Assembly (NCBI GenBank): GCA_947584125.1
Contig: CANPWI010000036.1
Span: 1 to 11,705, forward strand
Direction of reading: 5' to 3'
From: an uncultured Clostridia bacterium
GTDB lineage: Bacteria; Bacillota; Clostridia; TANB77; CAG-508
Length of the DNA stretch: 11,705 bases
Below are positions 1 through 6,282 of the stretch, in pieces. The position numbers were made by a program, and so were the translations under genes. Numbering within the stretch: the first letter of the stretch is position 1; every line of letters begins with the position of its first letter. The notes beneath the pieces are model-generated. The model did not search any database. It was not told the origin of the DNA and saw only the letters and a program-made list of their open reading frames with translations.

Positions 1-1211
1 CCAATAAAAGGAGTATTTTTTGATTTTGAAACTATACTTTCTTTTGTATAAATATACTCTGTATTTGGATTAAATATTGTTAAATCAGCATCAAATCCTT
101 CTTTTATTTGTCCCTTCGTTTTTAAATTTAATAACTTCGCAGGATTATATGACATTAATCTTACCATATCTAAATATGTTATATGTCCTTTATCTACTAA
201 ATTAGTAATAGTTGCTGAAAGAGCTGTTTCAAATCCAATTATTCCATTTGGAGCTTTTGAAAGTTCTTTTTGTTTTTCTTCTTCAGAATGTGGAGCATGG
301 TCAGTTATTATTGCATCTATTGTTCCGTCTTTTAAACCTTCTATAATCTCTTTTCTATCTTTTTCTTCTCTTAAAGGAGGATTCATTTTTGCATTTGTTC
401 CAGATTCAAGTACCTCATCTTGTGTAAAACTATAATAATGTGGACAAGTTTCACAAGTAACTTTTACTCCTCTTTTTTTAGCATCTCTTATCATTTTAAC
501 TGATGTTTCCGTACTTATATGACATATATGACCTCTTACTTTATTTGTTTCTGAAATTACAATTTCCCTTGCTGCCATTATTTCTTCTGCCTCAGGTAAA
601 ACTCCTTTTACTCCTAATGTATCAGCTACTTTTCCAGCATTAATTGCACCATCAGCTACACTTTTTTCTTCACAATGAGATGCAACAAAAGTATTTAATT
701 TATCTGCTTCTATCATTGCCTCTCTCATAATTCTACTGTTTACAACTGGCATTCCATCATCTGAAAAAGCTATTGCTCCTGAATTTTTTAATACATTAAA
801 ATCAACTAACTCTTCTCCCTTTTCACCCTTTGTTACACTAGCATAAGGTAATACATTACAAAGGTTTACTCTTTTAGCTTCTTTTATAATTTTTTCCAAA
901 ACAATAGTGCTATCAGGTGTAGGATTCGTATTTGGCATTGGACAAATAGTAGTAAATCCTCCTTTAACAGCACTTTTACTTCCAGTTTCTATAGTTTCTT
1001 TATATTCAAATCCAGGTTCTCTTAAATGACAATGCATATCTATCATTCCTGGCATAATAAATAAACCTTCTGCATCTATAATTTCATCTGCATTATCATT
1101 TATTTCTTTAGCAATTTTTTTAATTTTTCCGTCCTCAATTAAAATATCTAATTTTTCTTGTGTTTTTGTAGCATAATCTAATACATTTCCATTTTTTAAT
1201 AATATAGACAT
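1..1211 (-). CDS. pyrC: Dihydroorotase, type I (C-terminus cut by window edge)
   Basis: Dihydroorotase closes N-carbamoyl-aspartate to dihydroorotate in de novo pyrimidine synthesis (cytosolic, zinc-dependent amidohydrolase). I translated the minus strand by eye: 403 complete codons are present, and about 20-30 residues are missing compared with the usual 425-430. The amidohydrolase metal ligands are all visible: His60 and His62 in IDMHCHLREPG, Asp151/Asp152 in AFSDDGMPV, His179 in ASHCEE, His231 in GHICHIS and Asp304 in ITDHAPH. Their spacing is almost the same as in the Bacillus type I enzymes. The start is set by AGAAAGGAG (1219-1227) seven bases upstream of ATG. The gene is divergent from the orotate phosphoribosyltransferase-like gene, the enzyme two steps further along the same pathway. 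Identification is very secure. Confidence 0.96.
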   Translation of the reverse strand, partial: MSILLKNGNVLDYATKTQEKLDILIEDGKIKKIAKEINDNADEIIDAEGLFIMPGMIDMHCHLREPGFEYKETIETGSKSAVKGGFTTICPMPNTNPTPDSTIVLEKIIKEAKRVNLCNVLPYASVTKGEKGEELVDFNVLKNSGAIAFSDDGMPVVNSRIMREAMIEADKLNTFVASHCEEKSVADGAINAGKVADTLGVKGVLPEAEEIMAAREIVISETNKVRGHICHISTETSVKMIRDAKKRGVKVTCETCPHYYSFTQDEVLESGTNAKMNPPLREEKDRKEIIEGLKDGTIDAIITDHAPHSEEEKQKELSKAPNGIIGFETALSATITNLVDKGHITYLDMVRLMSYNPAKLLNLKTKGQIKEGFDADLTIFNPNTEYIYTKESIVSKSKNTPFI

Positions 1212-1237
1212 ATAAAAACTCCTTTCTAATTTCTAAT

Positions 1238-1266
1238 ATATTATCATTATTAATTATTTTTTTCAA
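1238..1266 (-). promoter_or_regulatory. Likely pyrC promoter
   Basis: On the minus strand, TTGAAA (1261-1266) is followed after exactly 17 bases by TAATAT (1238-1243), a good sigma-A type pair 27 bases upstream of the pyrC start codon. The leader would be very short, leaving no room for a PyrR-type attenuator. In such AT-rich DNA chance matches are common, so the call rests on position and spacing. Confidence 0.5.
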
Positions 1267-1323
1267 TACTTTATTAATATCAATAATATAAAAATTATTT
1301 TACTATATGAACTAATCAAAGCA

Positions 1324-1352
1324 TTGACTTTATTTTAATTTTATTTTATTAT
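1324..1352 (+). promoter_or_regulatory. Likely promoter of the OPRTase-like gene
   Basis: TTGACT (1324-1329), a 17-base spacer, then TATTAT (1347-1352): each hexamer matches the sigma-A consensus at five of six positions. The start of transcription would fall near 1359, giving a leader of about 30 bases. This is too short for a riboswitch or attenuator. Confidence 0.6.
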
Positions 1353-1388
1353 ATACAAAATGAAATTTATATTTTAGGAGGATTTTTT

Positions 1389-2249
1389 ATGTCTGATATA
1401 ATGTCATATTTATTTGAAACAAATGCAGTTAAAATTTGCCCTGATGAAAAGCCTTTTTGGTACACTTCTGGCAAAATTGGTCCATACTTTATTAATGCAC
1501 AATTTTTATATGGGAGCGAAGAAGAAGCAAATAACTTTTTAAATTATATTGATTATCAACTTGCAAATTCTAATCCTATTGATATACCAAAAAATTTATT
1601 TTTAGAGGTAAAAAAACAATATGATACAAATTCTATTTATAATGATGTTATTAATCAAATGAAGGCTTACATAGAAAATAACATTGATATTTCTGAAGTA
1701 GATTATATTTCAGGTGGAGAAAGAAGAGATTGGTACTTTTCTAATATATTAGCTTATCTATTAAATAAACCTCACATTACAATATGTAAAGATTTATCTG
1801 TTATAGTTAGTAATTATGACTTTTCTGATAATAAAATTGTATCTAAATTAGAAGGAAAAAAAGTGCTTCATATTGCAGATTTACTAAATCAAGCATCTAG
1901 TTATATTCGTGCTTGGATTCCAGCTATTAAAAACTTAGGTGCAGAAATTGTATGGAGTTTAGTAGCAGTTGATAGAATGCAAGGAGGAGCAAAAGTTTTA
2001 GAAGATGTAGGTGTAAAATCTTTATCCTTAGTAAATATAGACCCATCTTTATTTACTAAGGCATTAAAAATGAATATAATTAATAATACACAATTAGAAA
2101 TGCTTAATAAATTTTATGAAAATCCAGATGAAACAATGAGAGAATTTTTAATAACTCATCCAGATTTTATTAAAAATGCATTAAATTCTGATGAAAAAAG
2201 TGCAAAAAGAGCTAAACTTTGTTTAGAAAATAATATTTATAATTTATAA
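1389..2249 (+). CDS. pyrE: Orotate phosphoribosyltransferase-like protein, long form with atypical PRPP motif
   Basis: The family transfers the phosphoribosyl group of PRPP to orotate to make OMP. Matches to the family are the N-terminal orotate loop WYTSGKIGPYFIN (residues 24-36), the segment GGERRDWYFS (109-118), a Rossmann-like strand KVLHIADLL (158-166) and VAVDRMQGG (192-200), which corresponds to the OPRTase VALDR strand. At 286 residues it is longer than the roughly 210 of ordinary PyrE; the extra length lies at about residues 45-100 and in a C-terminal helical tail (220-286). Oddities: the PRPP loop normally carries two adjacent acidic residues followed by a T/G-rich turn, but here it reads HIADLLNQASS with only Asp164, and I find no catalytic-loop KxHG motif. 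Function is therefore likely but not certain; it could be a regulatory or altered-specificity relative. The start is fixed by AGGAGG at 1376-1381. It is divergent from pyrC. Confidence 0.72.
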   Translation: MSDIMSYLFETNAVKICPDEKPFWYTSGKIGPYFINAQFLYGSEEEANNFLNYIDYQLANSNPIDIPKNLFLEVKKQYDTNSIYNDVINQMKAYIENNIDISEVDYISGGERRDWYFSNILAYLLNKPHITICKDLSVIVSNYDFSDNKIVSKLEGKKVLHIADLLNQASSYIRAWIPAIKNLGAEIVWSLVAVDRMQGGAKVLEDVGVKSLSLVNIDPSLFTKALKMNIINNTQLEMLNKFYENPDETMREFLITHPDFIKNALNSDEKSAKRAKLCLENNIYNL

Positions 2250-2272
2250 TTTATAATTTTATAATTTTATAA
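2236..2272. repeat. Five tandem TTTATAA / TTTTATAA units over the stop codon
   Basis: Three 7-base units TTTATAA (2236-2242, 2243-2249, 2250-2256) are followed by two 8-base units TTTTATAA (2257-2264, 2265-2272). The stop codon of the phosphoribosyltransferase-like gene (2247-2249) is the end of the second unit. Loss or gain of a 7-base unit would shift the frame only at the very end of the protein, but each unit also supplies an in-frame or near-frame TAA. Confidence 0.7.
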
Positions 2273-2278
2273 ATTTTT

Positions 2279-2477
2279 AAATCAATTCATTTAAAAAAAA
2301 TATATAAATTAGAAAAATGCTAGTTCAAGCTAAATTTTATAGAAATTCTAAATCAATTTTATGGCACCCTTCCAAGTTACCTTGAACTCTTTCCATAAAA
2401 TTAATAAAGAATTTCTAATAAAATTTACTTTCAAGGCGCATTTTTAATTATATATTTTTTTTAATATGAATTGATTT
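2279..2477. repeat. ~199-bp imperfect palindrome (MITE-like element or long-hairpin RNA)
   Basis: The arms 2279-2364 and 2393-2477 are inverted copies of each other. The outer ends are ATCAATTCAT (2281-2290) and ATGAATTGAT (2466-2475), followed inward by matching A-rich/T-rich tracts, AAAAATGC (2313-2320) with GCATTTTT (2438-2445), a ~20-bp arm (2331-2349 with 2408-2427, one bulged base), and TCAATTTTATGG with CCATAAAATTAA (2353-2364, 2393-2404). The centre is a small hairpin: TCCAAG, TTAC, CTTGAA (2371-2386). Symmetric unpaired boxes (2321-2330 and 2428-2437) sit between the outer and inner arms. The element lies between two convergent genes and has no coding capacity. It could be a non-autonomous transposable element, an intergenic palindrome family, or a structured RNA read from the minus strand; the two wobble positions favour the last. 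Confidence 0.75.
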
Positions 2478-2569
2478 TTTATATTATTTTTTATTATTTT
2501 TTTATATAAAATGATTTCAATATTATTTAATACGAATTGATTATAATATTATTCTTATTTTTATATAAA
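2460..2569 (+). repeat. Direct duplication of the palindrome's right edge
   Basis: The segment 2460-2510, from TTTAATATGAATTGAT to TATATAAA, recurs with small changes at 2526-2569, from TTTAATACGAATTGAT to TATATAAA. The two starts are 66 bases apart. The copied part includes both the right terminal repeat of the palindrome and sequence outside it, so it looks like a tandem duplication across the boundary and not a second element. The rest of the gene-free stretch (2570-2608) shows nothing I can name. Confidence 0.6.
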
Positions 2570-2608
2570 TTTGTAATAATAGTATCTAAAATTTTTCTAA
2601 CAATTTAA

Positions 2609-3727
2609 TTAACTTCTTGAACCTAATTTTACTTTTATTTCTATTTCCTTTTTATTTCTTATCACACTTAAAACTACTTCATCATTTGGACTTTTGGTAT
2701 ATATATATTCTCTTAAATCATTCATTTTATTTAACACTTTTCCATCTATTTTTGTAATTATATCTCCAACTTTAATTCCTGATTTTTCTGCAGGACCTGC
2801 TTTTTTTATATCTGCTACATATATACCATTTTCAAAATTAATATTTGAATCTAAGTATGGAATTACATTTTTATCATAAGCAAATATTCCAATACTTGCT
2901 TCATTAAATTCCTCATTTTCTGTTAATTTTTTTATAATAGGTTTTACTACATTTATTGGAATTGCAAAACCTATCCCCTCAGCAGAAGATATTTTAACTG
3001 AATTAATACCAATAATTTCTCCTGTTTCTAATATTAATGGACCTCCGCTATTTCCTGGATTTATAGTTGCATCTGTTTGGATTAAATCGGACATATATAC
3101 GCCTTCTTCTACTTTAATTGCTCTATCCTTTGCACTAATTATTCCTTTTGTTACAGTTCTTTGAAACTCAAATCCTATTGGATTTCCTATTGCATATACA
3201 TTTTGTCCAACTTTAATAGCACTTGAATCACCTAATTGTGCATAACTCATACCAAATTTATTTACTTTTATTATTGATAAATCTAAACTGTCATCTGCCC
3301 AAATTACTGTGCCCTTTAGTTCTTCTCCATCATTTGTTGTTACATAACAATTACTATATTTATTTCCTGAAACATGCTCATTTGTTAAAACATATCCATC
3401 TTCTGAAATAACTATACCTGTACCTAATCCTAAAGTTTCTGCACTATTGGTTGAAAATATAGAAAAACCATTGTCTTCTAATTTAGATATTCCTACAACT
3501 GCATTACTAACATTTTCTATAACATCTGTTATATTGTTTCCTTCAATTTCGTCTGCTTGTACCATTCTTTCTAGGGTAACATCTTGTTTATTTTCTTTGC
3601 TATAGTTATTTACCTCTATATTCATATACATATCGTAAATAATAATACTAACTGTTGCAATTACAATTACAACAACTAATGCTTCAAATAAATTCTTTGC
3701 TTTATTAACCTTATAATTTTCCTTCAT
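2609..3727 (-). CDS. htrA: Membrane-anchored HtrA/DegP-type serine protease with one PDZ domain
   Basis: HtrA-family (S1C) proteases degrade or refold misfolded proteins at the cell surface. Of the 372 residues, about 13-32 form one hydrophobic membrane segment after a short basic N-terminus, which places the body outside the cell. The trypsin-like domain (about 65-265) carries the complete triad: His118 in LTNEHVSG, Asp149 in DSLDLSIIKV, and Ser227 in NPGNSGGPL. A single PDZ domain (about 275-368) contains the GDIITKIDG core. The length and layout match Gram-positive HtrA/YyxA-type anchored proteases. The ribosome binding site (AGGCAGG just upstream of the start) is weak. It is transcribed away from the synthetase gene and towards the palindrome. 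No strong sigma-A promoter stood out upstream. The family is very secure; which paralogue it is cannot be told. Confidence 0.95.
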   Translation of the reverse strand: MKENYKVNKAKNLFEALVVVIVIATVSIIIYDMYMNIEVNNYSKENKQDVTLERMVQADEIEGNNITDVIENVSNAVVGISKLEDNGFSIFSTNSAETLGLGTGIVISEDGYVLTNEHVSGNKYSNCYVTTNDGEELKGTVIWADDSLDLSIIKVNKFGMSYAQLGDSSAIKVGQNVYAIGNPIGFEFQRTVTKGIISAKDRAIKVEEGVYMSDLIQTDATINPGNSGGPLILETGEIIGINSVKISSAEGIGFAIPINVVKPIIKKLTENEEFNEASIGIFAYDKNVIPYLDSNINFENGIYVADIKKAGPAEKSGIKVGDIITKIDGKVLNKMNDLREYIYTKSPNDEVVLSVIRNKKEIEIKVKLGSRS

Positions 3728-3860
3728 AATACCTGCCTTTTTCCATAATATTTATCTTAATTATTTCCAATATTTTCTTTTTCATACTTTAGAGTTTTTA
3801 ATAAGATTTCTTTCATAGAATCTATAAAAAAACATTTTTCGATTTTTTATATAAATTTAT

Positions 3861-3889
3861 TTGCTTTTTATATGTGTTAAGTATATAAT
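3861..3889 (+). promoter_or_regulatory. Likely promoter of the synthetase-kinase operon
   Basis: A perfect TATAAT (3884-3889) lies 17 bases after TTGCTT (3861-3866), whose first three bases match the -35 consensus. Transcription would begin near 3896, giving a leader of about 70 bases. This gap of 236 bases between the divergent protease and synthetase genes is otherwise low-complexity A/T sequence. Confidence 0.55.
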
Positions 3890-3908
3890 TGCAGTATAAA
3901 TTTAATGT

Positions 3909-3952
3909 GGTAAAATTACAATTTTATACAACTAAATTTTACCTTAGGAAGG
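3909..3952 (+). promoter_or_regulatory. Leader hairpin directly upstream of the synthetase ribosome binding site
   Basis: GGTAAAATT (3909-3917) is the exact inverse of AATTTTACC (3935-3943), giving a 9-bp stem that ends three bases before the ribosome binding site AGGAAGG (3946-3952). A competing smaller stem pairs TAAAAT (3911-3916) with ATTTTA (3921-3926), so the two cannot form together. There is no T-run after the stem, so it is not a terminator. The site-to-ATG spacing of 11 bases is slightly long. Any regulatory role is inference. Confidence 0.35.
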
Positions 3953-3963
3953 ACTAATATCAA

Positions 3964-6282
3964 ATGAAAAATTTATATGATTTAACAAATCCACAAAAAG
4001 GAATATGGCTTACTGAGCAATATTATAATGGCACAAGTATTGCTAATATTTCAGGTACAATATTAATAAATGAAACTGTAGATTTTGAAAAGTTAGAAAA
4101 GGCTTTAAATATATATATACAAAAGAATGATGCAATTAGATTACACTTAATTTTAACTGATGAAGGAAATGTAAAGCAATATATTAGTGATTATAAAGAA
4201 TTTAATATTCCTATTGTTAATGTAAAAGATGATACTGAACTTCACACATTAACTCAAAATACAGTTAATACACCTTTTACTTTAATTGATTCTGATTTAT
4301 TTAAATTTACATTATTCAGATTTCCTGATAAAACTGGTGGATTACAAGTAACATTTCATCATATTGTTTCTGATGCATGGACTATGAGTTTATTTATTGA
4401 CGAAACAATGAATATATATAGTAAATTATTAAAGAATGAAAAAATAGATTTAGATAAAAATCCATCATACTTAAATTATATTGAAAATGAAAATAAATAT
4501 TTATCAAGTACAAAATTTGAAACTGATAAAGAATTTTGGAATAATATATTTAATTATGAACCTGAAATTGCTACTGTAAAATTATATAAAAATAACGAAA
4601 AAAGTACAAAAGCAGTTAGAAAAATTTTTACATTAGATAAACAAATATATAATAAAATACAAGATTTTTGTACAAAAAATAAATTATCTATATTTACATT
4701 TTTAATGTCTATTTACTCAATATATTTATCAAAAATTAATAATTTAGAGAATGTAACAATAGCAGCTCCTATTTTAAATCGAAGTAATTTTAGTGAGAAA
4801 CATACAGCTGGTATGTTTATTAGTACTGTTCCTTTTTCATTTAATATAGATGCTGGTAAAAGTTTTTCAGAATTTGTAATTAATAATTCTAAACTTCAAA
4901 TGTCAATATTTAGACATCAAAAATATCCTTATCAAACATTACTTGAGGATATAAAGAAAAATTACTCTAATGTTAATAATTTGTATGATATTGCTCTTTC
5001 ATATCAAAATGCTAGAGATAACCATGAATCTTCAGATATAAATTATAAAACTAACTGGTTATTTAATAATAATATTTCAGACAGCTTAGAAATTCATTTT
5101 TATGATATGGACAATCTTGGAACATTAGATATTTACTATGATTATAAAACAGAAAAGTTTGATGAAAAAGAAATAATAGATATTAATAATAGAATTTTTA
5201 CTATAATTAATCAAGTATTAGAAGATAATGATAAATTAATAAAAAATATTGAAATTGTAACATCTGATGAAAAAGATTTAATATTAAAAGAATTTAATAA
5301 TACTTTTACAAATTATCCAAGAAATAAAAATGTTATAGAGTTATTTAATGAACAAGTTACTTTAAATCCAAATTCAACAGCTGTAATATTTGAAGATATA
5401 TCTTTAACATATAAAGAATTAAATGATAAAGCTAATTGTTTAGCAAATTATTTGATTAACCAAAATATTAAATCTCAAGATGTAGTTGCAATTTTCATGG
5501 ATAAATCTTTAGAAGCAATTATATCTATTTTAGCAATTCTAAAAATAGGTGCAATATATCTTCCAATAGATATTCTTTATCCAAATGATAGAGTAGAATA
5601 TATTTTACAAGATTCTAATGCAAAATGCATTTTAACCTGTAATCAATTTTTATCAGAATTAAATTATAATTTGCCAAATTTCGTTATAGATTTATCTACA
5701 ACATCAATATATGATAATACTTGCGAAAACATAACTACTAGTAATTCTACTACTGATATAGCCTACATAATGTATACCTCTGGGTCTACTGGAAAACCAA
5801 AAGGAGTATTAATTACTCATCAAGGTATTGTTAGATTAGTTAAAAATACAAATTATATAAAATTTAGTAAGCAAGATAAAATTCTTCAAACTGGTTCTAT
5901 TGTTTTTGATGCTTGTACATTTGAAATATGGGGTGCTTTATTAAATGGATTAGAATTATATTTGCTTAAAAAATCTGATTTATTAAACCCAGTTTTTTTT
6001 GAAAAATATATAATAAAAAATAATATCACAACTTTATTTTTAACTACTGCATTATTTAATAAATTCTGTGAAGCAAATGCATTAATGTTTAGAAATTTAA
6101 AATATTTGTTAACTGGTGGAGAAGCGGTATCTAAAAAACATATGAAAATAGTAAAAGATGCTAATCCAAATTTAAATTTAGTTCATGTATATGGACCAAC
6201 TGAAAATACAACTTTTTCTACTTACTATTATGTAGAAAAAGATAGTTATGATACTATTCCTATACGGATACCCTATTTCTAA
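3964..6282 (+). CDS. NRPS, N-terminal part: condensation domain and start of adenylation domain (frame broken)
   Basis: This is the front half of a single-module non-ribosomal peptide synthetase. The condensation domain (about residues 1-435) forms the amide bond; its catalytic motif is HHIVSDA (132-138, His133 active; the usual final Gly is Ala), and RHQKYP (317-322) is the later conserved box. The adenylation domain begins near 455 and shows YTSGSTGKPKG (604-614), FDACTFEIW (648-656), LLTGGE (715-720) and YGPTE (743-747). The frame then runs into RIPYF and a stop, just where the family has an IGxPI motif. The next frame continues at that point with GYPISNT, so this gene and the following one are one ~1,410-residue protein split by a one-base insertion near 6265. 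With the second half it would use ATP to load an amino acid onto the carrier domain. The start is supported by AGGAAGG at 3946-3952. Confidence 0.9.
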   Translation: MKNLYDLTNPQKGIWLTEQYYNGTSIANISGTILINETVDFEKLEKALNIYIQKNDAIRLHLILTDEGNVKQYISDYKEFNIPIVNVKDDTELHTLTQNTVNTPFTLIDSDLFKFTLFRFPDKTGGLQVTFHHIVSDAWTMSLFIDETMNIYSKLLKNEKIDLDKNPSYLNYIENENKYLSSTKFETDKEFWNNIFNYEPEIATVKLYKNNEKSTKAVRKIFTLDKQIYNKIQDFCTKNKLSIFTFLMSIYSIYLSKINNLENVTIAAPILNRSNFSEKHTAGMFISTVPFSFNIDAGKSFSEFVINNSKLQMSIFRHQKYPYQTLLEDIKKNYSNVNNLYDIALSYQNARDNHESSDINYKTNWLFNNNISDSLEIHFYDMDNLGTLDIYYDYKTEKFDEKEIIDINNRIFTIINQVLEDNDKLIKNIEIVTSDEKDLILKEFNNTFTNYPRNKNVIELFNEQVTLNPNSTAVIFEDISLTYKELNDKANCLANYLINQNIKSQDVVAIFMDKSLEAIISILAILKIGAIYLPIDILYPNDRVEYILQDSNAKCILTCNQFLSELNYNLPNFVIDLSTTSIYDNTCENITTSNSTTDIAYIMYTSGSTGKPKGVLITHQGIVRLVKNTNYIKFSKQDKILQTGSIVFDACTFEIWGALLNGLELYLLKKSDLLNPVFFEKYIIKNNITTLFLTTALFNKFCEANALMFRNLKYLLTGGEAVSKKHMKIVKDANPNLNLVHVYGPTENTTFSTYYYVEKDSYDTIPIRIPYF

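Noticed and set aside
2694..3411. Small plus-strand open frames at 2694-2879 and 3223-3411
   Set aside because: They lie antisense inside the protease gene, are low-complexity, and have no ribosome binding site; they are shadows of the real gene.
3815..3825. 11-bp palindrome ATAGAATCTAT as an operator between the protease and synthetase
   Set aside because: It is short, occurs once, and such palindromes are expected by chance in this AT-rich sequence; it is not near a clear protease promoter.
3905..3913. ATG TGG TAA as a tiny leader peptide
   Set aside because: Two codons without a ribosome binding site; probably chance.
6248..6260. ATG at 6248 as a genuine separate start for the second synthetase half
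   Set aside because: There is no ribosome binding site upstream, and the start falls in the middle of a conserved adenylation domain. A one-base break explains both frames better.
6262..6278. Programmed +1 frameshifting joining the two synthetase halves
   Set aside because: The only plausible slip codon is CCC-T at 6271-6274, which would give P-I-R-I-P and lose the conserved Gly of IGxPI. AUA to UAC re-pairing is poor. Skipping C6265 restores the motif exactly, so an indel is simpler.
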